Positions 47,591 through 57,222 of a DNA stretch of 64,000 nucleotides are shown here, in pieces. Made by a program: the position numbers and the translations under genes. Within the stretch, counting starts at the first letter, position 1; each line of letters starts with the position of its first letter. Origin of the DNA: Geodermatophilus obscurus (lineage in GTDB: Bacteria; Actinomycetota; Actinomycetes; Mycobacteriales; Geodermatophilaceae); assembly GCF_900143215.1 (NCBI RefSeq), contig NZ_FRDM01000002.1, forward strand, positions 1-64,000. Reading direction: 5' to 3'. Below the pieces are notes generated by a model that was given only the letters and a program-made list of their open reading frames with translations, was not told the DNA's origin and did no database searches.

Positions 47591-48388
47591 CTACGCGGGA
47601 AACGGGAGGAGGGGCGGTGCCTCGACCCGAGGGTGGTCCCGCGGCCCCCGCGCCGCCCGCTCCGCGCACCGGGCGGCCCGGCGCGCCGCCTCCCGCCGGT
47701 CGGTCGCGCGCCGGGCGTGCAGCGCCCGGGCCTCCTCGGCCCCCGGTGCCTCGAAACCGTCGGTGGTGAGGCGGCACGCGCCGAGCCGCACCCAGCGCGT
47801 GCCGCCGTCGACGTCGCGGACGCCGACCAGCAGCCCGGTGTTGTGCCGGCGCACCGCGTAGGCCACGCCGCGCACCGCCAGCTCGGTGTCCGCTGCCGAC
47901 TCGGCGGCCGGCCCGTAGAGCCAGGTCACGTGCCGGACCCGCGTCCGGTACCGGTCGTCGCGCTCGCGCCAGGCGGTGTCCGGCAGCGCTGACAGCTGCA
48001 CCTCCACCGCGGCGCCCACCTCGGCCACGACGACGTGCAGGCCGCCGCTCCCGGCCGGACCCGGGACCTCCTCGAACCGCGGCCGGAACCCCTGCGCGGC
48101 GAGCCACGCCGCCACCGCCCGCCGGTAGCGGAGGTGCTCGTACGCCGGCCCGGCGTCGGACCCGGGGAGAGCGCAGCGCACGTCGCCGGAGTGGCGGAAG
48201 TGCGGCCGGGAGCCCTCCCGCACCTCCAGGACGAGCCGGCTGCCGCACCCACCGGCCTCGCGGGAGCACCAGAAGCCGCCGTCGCGGTGCAGGCCGAGCA
48301 CGCGGGCCGCCGTCCCGTCCTCGGGCAGGGTGACGGCGGCCGTGCCCGCCGGCCCGTCCGTCACCGCCCACCGCAGCTCGATCGACAC
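47591..48388 (-). CDS. CoiA-like nuclease-fold protein
   Basis: The 265-residue protein starts with a zinc-finger-like block (C41, C48, HFRH at 63-66, C72) and continues with EHLRYRRAVAAWLA. A PD-(D/E)XK-like core follows with AAVEVQLSALP (EVQ at 129-131) and RDDRYRTRVRHVTWLYGP, the pattern of competence protein CoiA. CoiA promotes recombination during transformation in Gram-positives; here the role is unknown. GTG at 48388 has no ribosome binding site but a leaderless DNA-damage-like promoter shared with the DUF222 genes. That promoter argues for a repair role. Confidence 0.65.
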   Translation of the reverse strand: MSIELRWAVTDGPAGTAAVTLPEDGTAARVLGLHRDGGFWCSREAGGCGSRLVLEVREGSRPHFRHSGDVRCALPGSDAGPAYEHLRYRRAVAAWLAAQGFRPRFEEVPGPAGSGGLHVVVAEVGAAVEVQLSALPDTAWRERDDRYRTRVRHVTWLYGPAAESAADTELAVRGVAYAVRRHNTGLLVGVRDVDGGTRWVRLGACRLTTDGFEAPGAEEARALHARRATDRREAARRAARCAERAARGPRDHPRVEAPPLLPFPA

Positions 48389-48416
48389 GCCGCGACGGTA
48401 GGCCGGGGGTCCGACA
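48389..48416 (-). promoter_or_regulatory. DNA-damage-type leaderless promoter of the CoiA-like gene
   Basis: On the minus strand TGTCGGAC (48409-48416), eight bases, TACCGT (48395-48400), six bases, then GTG. Spacing and core are those of the promoters at 29453-29480 and 59638-59665, and the N8 CCCCGGCC and the hexamer are identical to the latter. The TGTC core and N8-TAnnnT spacing agree with PafBC-type promoters; the usual GTG after TGTCR is not matched. Confidence 0.55.
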
Positions 48417-48463
48417 GGACGGAGCCCGACAGGACGAGCCGGACAGCGGCCTCCCTGCAGGTT

Positions 48464-48557
48464 GAAGGACCCCGTCCTCCTCACCGCTCGCAAGCTCGCG
48501 GCGAGCCTCTGGACGAGGCCTGGTGCGAGCTCGCGGGCGGTGGGGGCAGGGAGGTCC
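48464..48557. repeat. Stem-loop intergenic repeats, copies c1 and c2 (inverted pair)
   Basis: Copy c1 (48464-48520) begins GAAGGACC and pairs GTCC with GGAC outside, with GCTCGCAAGCTCGC at its loop. c2 (48515-48557) is the same family in the opposite direction, with GCGAGCTCGC, and shares GGCC with c1. The pair lies just past the stop of the leftward GT2 gene, so it probably serves as its terminator. Confidence 0.7.
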
Positions 48558-48561
48558 TCTC

Positions 48562-50364
48562 TCAGCGGGCGACCGACCGGAACAGGTCCACGACGCGGTC
48601 GGCGTGCGCGTCGAAGGTGTGCTGCTCCCGCACCGCCAGCGCCGCCGCCGCACCCCGCCGGGACGCCAGCTCTGCGGCCAGGACGGCGGCCACGTCGTCG
48701 GCGTCCCGGTAGAACAGCCCGGTGCCGTCGCGGCGCAGCACCCGCTCCACCGACACCAGCGACCCCGGGTTCGCCTGCTGCAGCAGCGGCAGCCCGGCGG
48801 CCAGGTACACCGGCAGCCGGGCGGGGGAGTTGAGGTCGTCCCACGTCGCCCGCCGCAGGTCCCCGTCGTTGGTGCTGTCGAACCGGTGCAGCCACCCGGC
48901 GTCGTACCGCGACAGCTCGCGCACCCAGGCCTCCGGCCCCACCGGCGGGTGCACGTGCACGAACCCCGGCGCGGCGGCGAGCGCGGCGGCCAGCCAGCCG
49001 GTCCACGACCCCTTCGGTCCGGGCGCCCGCACCTGGCCGTGGAGGTGGGTGTGCACCCCCCGTGCAGCCAGTGCCAGCACCCAGTCGAGGTCCAGCCCGG
49101 CCGGCCGGCCCGCGACGACGGTGTGCGGCTGCCCGTCGTGGTCGGAGAGCCGGGGCGAGAGCGGGGCGTCGAGCCAGTCGCGCGTGGGCAGGTCGCCGTC
49201 CAGCACGCCGAGCCGGGCCGGATCGACCCGGCCGGACAGCGCGAGGGCGAACCAGTCGCGCTCCTCCTCGGTGGCGAACAGCGACGCGTCGGCGCGGCAC
49301 ACCAGGTCGGCCAGCAGCGGCCACTCGCCGCGGACGGTGCTGCGCTGCGGCGCCTCCTTGAACGTCCACACGAACGGCAGCTGCGGGAACGCCGACTGCA
49401 CCGCGTGCGCGAACGGCACCGCCCGCCAGTTCAGCTGCGCCCACACCACGTCGGGCGCCAGCTCGCCCACCGCGGACCGCCAGCGGTCGCGGTCGAGGTC
49501 CGGTACGTGCCCGAACGGCAGCGGCCCCACGGTCGAGTCGCCCAGGCCGTCCGTGGTCCACAGCCCGGTGAGGGAGTGCCCGCGCCCGGCCAGCGCCAGC
49601 ACCCGCTCCGGGTTGAGCGCCAGCTCGCCGGCCACCAGCACCGACAGCCCGTCCGCCGACGGCGGGTACGACCGCGACCGGAACCGCGCGTAGCGGGCCA
49701 CCTCGTCGACGTCGCCGCCGTCCGAGGAGGCGAAGCGCAGCGGCTCGCGCACCCGGTAGCGGCTGCGGAAGACGTTGAGCCCGCCGTCCCGCGACTCCCG
49801 CAGCACGGCCGACCGCTGGCCGGGGTGGCAGGTCCAGGAGCAGGTGACGCGGCCGGTGTCCGCCGTCCGCCCGCGGGCCCGCAGCCGGTCCCACATCAGC
49901 CGGCCCAGGTCGTCGGACTCCAGCTCGGCCCGCTCGGTCCACCGGTCGGCGGTGACCCGGTGCGCGACCTGCACCAGCTGCGCGTAGGGGGTGTCCGGGG
50001 GCTCGGCGAGGCCCGACCGCGCCAGGACGGCGCCCGGCTCGGCCAGGCAGTCGAGCAGCGCGGCCAGGTGGTCGGGGGACCAGACGTCGTCGGCCGGGAG
50101 GTAGGCGACCAGCGGGGCGTCCAGCACGTCGAGCCCGGCGTTCAGCGTCGCGCCGAGCCCGCGGTTGTCCGGCCACCGGACCAGCCGCACCCGTGGGTCG
50201 GCCAGCCCGCGCACCACGTCGGCCACCGCCGAGGGGTCCGGTGAGCCGTCGTCGAGCACCAGCGCCGTCCAGTCGGCGCGGGACTGCGCGCGCAGGCACT
50301 CGAGCGCGCGGGGCAGGAAGGCGGCCTGGTCGTACACCGGCACGAGCACGCCGACCGCCGTCAC
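48562..50364 (-). CDS. Two-domain glycosyltransferase (GT2 plus GT-B-like)
   Basis: The 600-residue protein has an N-terminal GT2 domain (about 1-225: VGVLVPVYDQAAFLPRAL, VLDDGSPDP, and the metal-binding YLPADDVW). The second half is GT-B-like (about 235-600: RGHSLTGLWTTDGLG, ADASLFATEEERDWF, PARLPVYLAAGLPLLQQANPGS, GLFYRDADDVAAVLAAEL). Two activities in one chain would allow sequential sugar addition. GTG at 50364 overlaps the stop of the upstream GT4 gene, so the two form a leftward operon. Substrates are unknown. Confidence 0.82.
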   Translation of the reverse strand: MTAVGVLVPVYDQAAFLPRALECLRAQSRADWTALVLDDGSPDPSAVADVVRGLADPRVRLVRWPDNRGLGATLNAGLDVLDAPLVAYLPADDVWSPDHLAALLDCLAEPGAVLARSGLAEPPDTPYAQLVQVAHRVTADRWTERAELESDDLGRLMWDRLRARGRTADTGRVTCSWTCHPGQRSAVLRESRDGGLNVFRSRYRVREPLRFASSDGGDVDEVARYARFRSRSYPPSADGLSVLVAGELALNPERVLALAGRGHSLTGLWTTDGLGDSTVGPLPFGHVPDLDRDRWRSAVGELAPDVVWAQLNWRAVPFAHAVQSAFPQLPFVWTFKEAPQRSTVRGEWPLLADLVCRADASLFATEEERDWFALALSGRVDPARLGVLDGDLPTRDWLDAPLSPRLSDHDGQPHTVVAGRPAGLDLDWVLALAARGVHTHLHGQVRAPGPKGSWTGWLAAALAAAPGFVHVHPPVGPEAWVRELSRYDAGWLHRFDSTNDGDLRRATWDDLNSPARLPVYLAAGLPLLQQANPGSLVSVERVLRRDGTGLFYRDADDVAAVLAAELASRRGAAAALAVREQHTFDAHADRVVDLFRSVAR

Positions 50365-51563
50365 GCCACCGCCTCCAGCACGTCCCCCTCCCGCACCCGC
50401 GCGTAGACCGACGCCACCCGCGCGGCCAGCCGGGGCCACGCGTACTCCTCAGCCCGGACCAGCGCCCCCGCGGCGAGCCGGGCCCGCAGCTCGGGATCGG
50501 CGGCCAGCCGGTCCAGCGCCGCGGCCAGCGCGTCGGCGTCCCCGGGCGGCACGAGCAGCCCGGTGACGCCGTGGTGCACCACCTCCGGGATGCCGCCGAC
50601 GTCGCTGGCGACCACGGGCAGCCCCGAGGCCATGGCCTCGGTCAGCACCGAGCCCATCTCCTCGTAGGCCGAGGGCAGCGCCAGGACGTCCAGCGAGGCC
50701 AGCACGGCCGGGACGGCGGTGTGCTCGACGAACCCGGTGAGGTGCACCCGCGGCAGGCCGGCCGCCAGCGCGTGCACCCGCTGGCGGTCCGGGCCGTCGC
50801 CGACCACCACCAGGGAGGCCGGCTCGCGCATCCGGCCGAAGGCCTCGACCAGCCGGTCGGCCCGCTTCTGCGGGGCGAGCCGGCCGACGTAGCCGATCCG
50901 CGGGCGGCCGACCCCGGGGAACGCGTCCGGCGGGCGCCCGGCGAACAGCCGCGGGTCGAAACCCGACGGGACGGTGCTGACCCGCTCGGCCGGCACCCCG
51001 TCGGCGACCAGCGCCGCGGCCGTCCGGTCGGTGAGGACGACGACGGCATCGGCCCGGCGCAGCGCGGAGCGCTCGACCGCCCCGCCGAGCGCCCGCAGCA
51101 GGCGGGTGCGCAGGCCCCCGCCGGTGAGCGTGTGCCCGACGCTGCAGTGCACGGTCACCACCAACGGGCAGCGGTGCCACCGCGCGGCGAGGCGGGCCAG
51201 CGGCAGGGTGGCGAGGTCCTCGCCCTGGTGGGCGTGCACGACGTCGACCGGCCGGGCGGGCCGCCGCAGGACGACGCGCAGCGCGTCGAGCGCCCACAGC
51301 TGGCGCAGCCGCGGTACCGGCAGCCCGGTGCGGTGGACGACGGCCGAGCGGCCCAGCCGGGTGACGCCGCGCCCGCCGGCCAGCCGCGAGGTGACCACGG
51401 TCTGCACGTGCGCCTGGGCGTCGAGGCAGCGGGTGAGCGTGGCGGTGTGGTTCTGCATGCCGCCGATCGGGTCGTACCGTGCGGACCGTCCGTCGACCGC
51501 GGCCTCCCCGGAGGGCAGCGGCTCGAACACGCTGCACAGCCGCAGCACGTGGACGGGGTGCAC
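50361..51563 (-). CDS. Glycosyltransferase family 4
   Basis: This 400-residue GT4 enzyme has PIGGMQNHTATLTRCLD (acceptor domain), VVTVHCSVGHTLTGGG, the donor-site IGYVGRLAPQKRADRLVEAFG and EX7E motif YEEMGSVLTEAMASGLPVVASDVGG. GTG at 51563. Its stop overlaps the two-domain glycosyltransferase start. It is divergent from the GT9 gene at 51647 across 83 bases, so the surrounding genes probably form a single glycan locus. Confidence 0.9.
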   Translation of the reverse strand: MHPVHVLRLCSVFEPLPSGEAAVDGRSARYDPIGGMQNHTATLTRCLDAQAHVQTVVTSRLAGGRGVTRLGRSAVVHRTGLPVPRLRQLWALDALRVVLRRPARPVDVVHAHQGEDLATLPLARLAARWHRCPLVVTVHCSVGHTLTGGGLRTRLLRALGGAVERSALRRADAVVVLTDRTAAALVADGVPAERVSTVPSGFDPRLFAGRPPDAFPGVGRPRIGYVGRLAPQKRADRLVEAFGRMREPASLVVVGDGPDRQRVHALAAGLPRVHLTGFVEHTAVPAVLASLDVLALPSAYEEMGSVLTEAMASGLPVVASDVGGIPEVVHHGVTGLLVPPGDADALAAALDRLAADPELRARLAAGALVRAEEYAWPRLAARVASVYARVREGDVLEAVA

Positions 51564-51646
51564 GGGACCTCCGAGTGGACCGACTCCAGCGACATCGGCA
51601 GGACCCGCAGTAGAGCAGAGTTGCGCCGGCGTCGCCGCCGGGGAAG

Positions 51647-52762
51647 ATGCCGCAGGTGAGCGGACCCCTCGCCGACCCGGCGGTGCGCCGGGTGGCCCTC
51701 GTGCGGCTGCGCGTGGGCCTGGGCGACCTGCTCTGCTCGCTGCCCGCGGTGCGCCGGCTGCGCGCCGCCCGGCCCGACCTGGAGGTCAGCCTGGTCACCT
51801 GGCCGGAGACCGCCGCGGTGGTGGAGCGGATGGCGGACGCCGTCGACGAGCTGCTGCCCTTCCCCGGGGCGGACGACGTCCCCGACCGCCCGCCGGGCCG
51901 CGAGCCGGACCCGGCGTCGTGGGCGGCGTTCACCGCGGCGGCGGCCGGGCGGCGCTTCGACCTGGCGCTGCAGGCGTACGGCGACCGGCCTGCCGCCAAC
52001 CGGGTCACCGCCGCTCTGGGCGCCCGGCTGGTGGGTGGGTTCGCCCCGACCGGCTGGGCGCCGCCGCCGGGCACGGAGCAGCTGCACCTGCGCTATCCGG
52101 TGCACCTGCACGAGGCCGAGCGGCACACCCGGCTCTTCGAGCACCTCGGCCTGCCCCCGGCCGGCCCGCCCGAGATGGCCTTCCCGTTCACGCCCGCAGA
52201 CGAGGCCGAGCACGCGGCGACGCTGGACCGCGCCGGCCTGGTGCCCGGCGGCTACGCCGTCCTGCACCCGGGCGCCTCGTCGCCGACCCGCATGTGGCCG
52301 GCCGACCGGTACGCCGCCGTGGGCGACGCGCTGGTCGCCGACGGGCTGGCCGTGGTCGTCACCGGCGGGCCGGGGGAGCGGGCGGTCGGGTCGGCGGTGG
52401 TCGCCGCGATGCGCGCCCCGGCGGTCGACCTCACCGGCGCGACCAGCCTCGGCGGGCTGGCCGCGCTGCTGCGCGACGCCGCGGTGCTGGTCGGCAACGA
52501 CACCGGCTCGGCGCACTTGGCCGCCGCCGTCGGCGCCCGCAGCGTCACCGTCTTCCTGCCCGGCGACCCGGTGCGGTGGGCGCACCGCGGGCCGCGGCAC
52601 CGCGCGCTGGTCGCCGACGTGCCGTGCGCGCCGTGCCCGCACCTGGTCTGCCCGATCGACTTCCGCTGCGCCGACTCGGTGCGGCCCCGGGACGTGCTCG
52701 CCGCTGCCCGCGAGCTCGCTTCCGGCCATCCCCGCGGGGATGGCCGGGAGGGGGTCGCGTGA
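51647..52762 (+). CDS. Glycosyltransferase family 9 (heptosyltransferase-like)
   Basis: The 371-residue protein has the GT9 N-terminus VRLRVGLGDLLCSLPAVRRLR, then LHPGASSPTRMWPADRYAAVG and VLVGNDTGSAHLAAAVGA, typical of ADP-heptose transferases. A Cys-rich CAPCPHLVCPIDFRC near the end is common in the actinobacterial branch. Actinobacteria lack LPS, so a heptose- or other sugar-containing glycan is implied. The last codons run through a 26-bp palindrome. Its stop overlaps the next GT4 gene (GTGA). Confidence 0.88.
   Translation: MPQVSGPLADPAVRRVALVRLRVGLGDLLCSLPAVRRLRAARPDLEVSLVTWPETAAVVERMADAVDELLPFPGADDVPDRPPGREPDPASWAAFTAAAAGRRFDLALQAYGDRPAANRVTAALGARLVGGFAPTGWAPPPGTEQLHLRYPVHLHEAERHTRLFEHLGLPPAGPPEMAFPFTPADEAEHAATLDRAGLVPGGYAVLHPGASSPTRMWPADRYAAVGDALVADGLAVVVTGGPGERAVGSAVVAAMRAPAVDLTGATSLGGLAALLRDAAVLVGNDTGSAHLAAAVGARSVTVFLPGDPVRWAHRGPRHRALVADVPCAPCPHLVCPIDFRCADSVRPRDVLAAARELASGHPRGDGREGVA
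52722..52747. repeat. 26-bp perfect palindrome at the end of the GT9 gene
   Basis: CCGGCCATCCCC (52722-52733), centre GC, then the exact complement (52736-52747). It is inside the last codons of the GT9 gene and 12 bases before the overlapping GT4 start. As RNA it would form a very stable hairpin at the gene junction, possibly a transcript-processing or attenuation site. No protein role is evident for the encoded SGHPRGDGR. Confidence 0.6.
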
Positions 52763-53847
52763 AGCGGGTCTCGCTGGTCTGCGACTCCGAGAACTGGGGC
52801 GGCGCGGAGGTCTACCTGACCTCGCTGCTGCGCCGCGCCGGCTGGCTGGGCTGGACCGCGTCGCTGGTCTGCGCCGAGCCGCTCGCCGGCCGCTTCGCGC
52901 CGTTCGTGCCGCCCGGCCGGCTGGCCGCCGTCCCGCTGGCCCGGCACACCGGCGCCGCACCGGCGCTGCGCGCCGCGCTGGCCGCGCAGCTCCCGGACGT
53001 CGTCCTGGTCAACCTCGTCGACCCCGGCTCCAACGCCGCGGCGGTGGCGGCGGCGCTCGAGGTGGCGCCCACGGTCGGCGTCCTGCACCTGCCGGGCGAC
53101 GCCGGAGCGGGGGACGTCCGCGCCCACCTGGCCGGGCTGTACGGGCGGATGGCCGCCGTCCTCACCCCGGCCGCCGGTGCGCGGGACCAGCTGAGGACCG
53201 ACCTGGCGGTGCCCGCCGACCGCGTGCACGTCGTCCCGAACGGCGTCGACCTGCCCGCCGATCCGGCCGGGCCGGCGGGGCGGACCGTGCCGCGGGTCGG
53301 CGGGCTGGGCCGGCTGACCGCGCAGAAGGGCTTCGACGTGCTGGTCGACGCCGTCCGGTCGCTGACCGGCGCCGGCGTGCCGGTCGAGGTGGTGGTCGGC
53401 GGCGAGGGGCGGGACGGCGAGCGGCTGCGCGCCGCGGCGGCGGACCTGCCGGTCACCTTCTGCGGTTTCGTCGACGACGTCCGCGGCTTCCTCGCCGGGC
53501 TGGACGTCTTCTGCCTGTCCTCCCGCCGCGAGGCGCTGCCGCTGGTGCTGCTGGAGGCCATGGCCGAGGGCCTGCCGTGCGTGGCCACCGACGTGGGGGA
53601 CGTCGCGGTCGCGGTCGGCCCGGACGCCGTCGTCGTCCCGCCGGGGGACGCCGGAGCGCTCGCCGCGGCGCTCGCCGGCCTGCTCGGGGACCCGGCCGGG
53701 CGGGCCGAGCTGGGACGGCGGGCGCGGACCCGGGCGACCGACGCCTTCGACGCCGGCCTCATGGCGCGCCGGACGTTCGCCGTCCTGACCCGTGCGGCGG
53801 GTGTGCCCGCGACCGGCGCGGGGAACGCCCAGGAGCGAGAGAGTTGA
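52759..53847 (+). CDS. Glycosyltransferase family 4
   Basis: The 362-residue GT4 enzyme shows CDSENWGGAEVYLTSLLR in the acceptor domain, VVPNGVDLP, the donor-site GLGRLTAQKGFDVLVDAV and the EX7E motif SRREALPLVLLEAMAEGLPCVATDVGD. GTG at 52759 overlaps the GT9 stop by four bases, so the two enzymes probably act in succession on one glycan. The C-terminus is short and hydrophilic (AGNAQERES). Confidence 0.9.
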   Translation: MKRVSLVCDSENWGGAEVYLTSLLRRAGWLGWTASLVCAEPLAGRFAPFVPPGRLAAVPLARHTGAAPALRAALAAQLPDVVLVNLVDPGSNAAAVAAALEVAPTVGVLHLPGDAGAGDVRAHLAGLYGRMAAVLTPAAGARDQLRTDLAVPADRVHVVPNGVDLPADPAGPAGRTVPRVGGLGRLTAQKGFDVLVDAVRSLTGAGVPVEVVVGGEGRDGERLRAAAADLPVTFCGFVDDVRGFLAGLDVFCLSSRREALPLVLLEAMAEGLPCVATDVGDVAVAVGPDAVVVPPGDAGALAAALAGLLGDPAGRAELGRRARTRATDAFDAGLMARRTFAVLTRAAGVPATGAGNAQERES

Positions 53848-53895
53848 CGCGCGCGGGGCCTCGGTGAGCCCCGCACCCGAGAGAGGACGCCGCCC

Positions 53896-55320
53896 ATGGC
53901 CATCGCCACGGTCAACCCCGCCACCGGCGAGACGCTCCAGACCTTCGAGCCGCTGTCCGAGGAGGCCGTCGAGGAGCGGATCGCCCGGGCCGCTGCCGCC
54001 TTCGACAGCTACCGGCTGACCACCCCGCAGCAGCGCGCCGGCTGGCTGCGGGCCGCCGCCGACGTGCTGGACGCCGACGCCAAGAGCGTTGCGGAGCTGA
54101 TGACCACCGAGATGGGCAAGACGCTGGCCTCGGCGCAGGCGGAGGTCGGCAAGTGCGTCAAGGCGCTGCGCTACTACGCCGAGCACGGCCCGGACATGCT
54201 GCAGCCGCGGCCGGCCGACGCGCAGGCGGTCGGCGCGACCGAGGCGTACGTGGTGCACCAACCGCTGGGTGTGGTGCTGGCGGTCATGCCGTGGAACTTC
54301 CCGCTGTGGCAGGCCATGCGGTTCGCCGCCCCGGCGCTCATGGCCGGCAACGTCGGGCTGCTCAAGCACGCGTCCAACGTGCCGCAGACGGCGCTGTACC
54401 TGGAGGAGCTGTTCCGCAAGGCCGGCTTCCCCGACGACGTCTTCCAGACCCTGCTCATCGGGTCCGGTGCGGTCGAGCGGGTGCTCCGCGACGAGCGGGT
54501 GGTGGCCGCGACGCTGACCGGCAGCAACGCCGCCGGTCAGGCGGTGGCCAGGGTCGCCGGGGACGCGCTGAAGAAGACGGTGCTGGAGCTGGGCGGCTCC
54601 GACCCGTTCATCGTCATGCCCTCGGCGGACCTGGACCGGGCCGCGGAGGTGGCGGTGACCGCGCGCTGCCAGAACAACGGGCAGAGCTGCATCGCCGCGA
54701 AGCGGTTCTTCGTGCACGCCGACGTCGCCGAGGAGTTCACCCGGCTGTTCGCCGAGAAGATGGCGGCCCTCCCCGTCGGGGACCCGATGGACGAGGAGAC
54801 CAAGGTCGGCCCGCTGGCCACCGAGTCCGGCCGGGAGGACGTCGAGCGCTACGTGGCCGACGCCGTCGGGAAGGGCGCCACCGTCGTGGTCGGCGGCAAG
54901 CGGGTGGACCGGCCCGGCTGGTTCTACGAGCCGACCCTGGTCACCGACGTGACGCCGGAGATGGGCATCTGGTCGGAGGAGGTGTTCGGCCCGGTCGCCG
55001 CGCTGCACACCGTCGCCGACCTGGACGAGGCGATCCGGCTGGCCAACGAGCACGTCTACGGCCTGGGCGCCAACCTGTGGAGCGAGGACCAGGGCGAGCG
55101 GCTCCGGTTCATCCGCGACATCCAGTCGGGCATGGCGTTCGTCAACGGGATGACGACCAGCTACCCGGAGCTGCCCTTCGGCGGGGTCAAGCAGAGCGGC
55201 TACGGCCGGGAGCTGACCGAGGTGGGCATGTACGAGTTCTGCAACGCCAAGACCGTCTGGATCGGCCCGCCCAGCAGCCGGCAGGGCGAGGGGGACACCG
55301 CGGCCGCGGCGTCGGAGTGA
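53896..55320 (+). CDS. Succinate-semialdehyde-type aldehyde dehydrogenase
   Basis: This 474-residue NAD(P)-dependent aldehyde dehydrogenase begins [20 protein letters not shown], the opening of the GabD/YneI succinate-semialdehyde group. It has [20 protein letters not shown], the base region [11 protein letters not shown] and the catalytic Cys in [14 protein letters not shown]. Length is slightly short of the GabD type and fits YneI-like enzymes. ATG at 53896 follows GAGAGGAC. Its stop overlaps the next start (GTGA), coupling it to the MDR reductase. Confidence 0.88.
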   Translation: MAIATVNPATGETLQTFEPLSEEAVEERIARAAAAFDSYRLTTPQQRAGWLRAAADVLDADAKSVAELMTTEMGKTLASAQAEVGKCVKALRYYAEHGPDMLQPRPADAQAVGATEAYVVHQPLGVVLAVMPWNFPLWQAMRFAAPALMAGNVGLLKHASNVPQTALYLEELFRKAGFPDDVFQTLLIGSGAVERVLRDERVVAATLTGSNAAGQAVARVAGDALKKTVLELGGSDPFIVMPSADLDRAAEVAVTARCQNNGQSCIAAKRFFVHADVAEEFTRLFAEKMAALPVGDPMDEETKVGPLATESGREDVERYVADAVGKGATVVVGGKRVDRPGWFYEPTLVTDVTPEMGIWSEEVFGPVAALHTVADLDEAIRLANEHVYGLGANLWSEDQGERLRFIRDIQSGMAFVNGMTTSYPELPFGGVKQSGYGRELTEVGMYEFCNAKTVWIGPPSSRQGEGDTAAAASE

Positions 55321-56249
55321 CCCGCGTCGTCCTGGCGACCGCCTACGGCGGCCCCGAGGTGCTCGCCGTCGTCGACCGGCCGGTCGGCGACCCCGGCCCC
55401 GGGCAGGCGCGGGTCGAGGTCCGCGCCGCGGGGGTCAACCCGGCGGACTGGAAGAGCTACACCGGCGCGTTCGGCACCGATCCGGCCGCACTGCCGAAGC
55501 GCCTCGGCTTCGAGGTGTCCGGGGTGGTCACCGCGGCCGGTCCGGACGTCGGCCTCGCCGTCGGCGACGAGGTCATCGGGTTCCGGGTCTCCGGCGGGTA
55601 CGCCGACGAGCTCGTCGTCCCGGCGTCGGCACTGGTGCCCAAGCCGGCGTCGCTGGGCTGGGCGCCGGCCGCCGGCCTGATGCTCACGGGCGCGACCGCG
55701 GTGCACGCCCTGACCGCGACCGGCGTCGGCCGGGGCGACACCGTGCTGGTGCACGGCGCCGCCGGCGGGGTGGGCCTGATGGCCGTCCAGCTGGCGGCGC
55801 TGCGCAGTGCCCGCGTCGTCGGGACGGTCGGCGGCCACGGCGCCGACCTGGTGCGCCGGTTCGGCGCCGAGCCGGTGCGCTACGGCGACGGGCTGGCCGG
55901 CCGGGTCCGGGAGCTCGCGCCGGGCGGCGTGGACGCCGCCCTGGACCTCGTCGGCACCGACGAGGCCGTCGACGTCTCCCTCGAGCTGGTCGCCGACCGG
56001 CAACGGATCGCCACCGTCGCCGCCTTCGGCCGGGCTTCGGCCGACGGCATCAGAGCGCTCGGCGGCGGGCCGGGCGCCGACCGCGGCACCGAGCTGCGGG
56101 ACGCCGCCCGGTTGGACCTGGCCGAGGCGGCAGGCGCCGGCCGGCTGGAGGTCGTCGTCGCCGGGACCTTCCCGCTGGAGGACGTCGCCGCGGCGCACCG
56201 GCAGGGGATGGCCGGCCACACCCACGGCAAGCTGGTGCTCGTCCCCTAG
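55317..56249 (+). CDS. MDR-family NADP-dependent quinone-oxidoreductase-like protein
   Basis: The 310-residue protein has the QOR-type MDR pattern: VRAAGVNPADWKSYTGAF at the N-terminus, AAGLMLTGATAVHAL, and the cofactor motif VLVHGAAGGVGLMAVQLAALRSARVVGT (key HGAAGGVG). No catalytic or structural zinc ligands are seen, as normal for this group. GTG at 55317 overlaps the aldehyde dehydrogenase stop. Substrate unknown; reduction of an enal or quinone is typical. A stem-loop repeat follows its stop. Confidence 0.87.
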   Translation: MTRVVLATAYGGPEVLAVVDRPVGDPGPGQARVEVRAAGVNPADWKSYTGAFGTDPAALPKRLGFEVSGVVTAAGPDVGLAVGDEVIGFRVSGGYADELVVPASALVPKPASLGWAPAAGLMLTGATAVHALTATGVGRGDTVLVHGAAGGVGLMAVQLAALRSARVVGTVGGHGADLVRRFGAEPVRYGDGLAGRVRELAPGGVDAALDLVGTDEAVDVSLELVADRQRIATVAAFGRASADGIRALGGGPGADRGTELRDAARLDLAEAAGAGRLEVVVAGTFPLEDVAAAHRQGMAGHTHGKLVLVP

Positions 56250-56250
56250 C

Positions 56251-56308
56251 GAGAGGACCCGCTCCTCCCCGACCCTCGCACGCTCGGGCCGGGCCCCTGG
56301 AGCGGGCC
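56251..56308. repeat. Stem-loop intergenic repeat, copy d
   Basis: This copy begins GAGAGGACC and pairs CCCGCTCC with GGAGCGGG outside and CCGACCC with GGGCCGG inside, around CTCGCACGCTC. It sits between the convergent MDR and pdxY stops and is the expected two-way terminator. The outer stem differs in sequence from the other copies but keeps pairing. Confidence 0.75.
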
Positions 56309-56311
56309 GGT

Positions 56312-57163
<852 letters not shown>

Positions 57164-57222
57164 GGGGGAACGGTCGCACAGCGGGTCGGCGGGCCCCACC
57201 GGGAGGACGGCAGGATGGCGGC

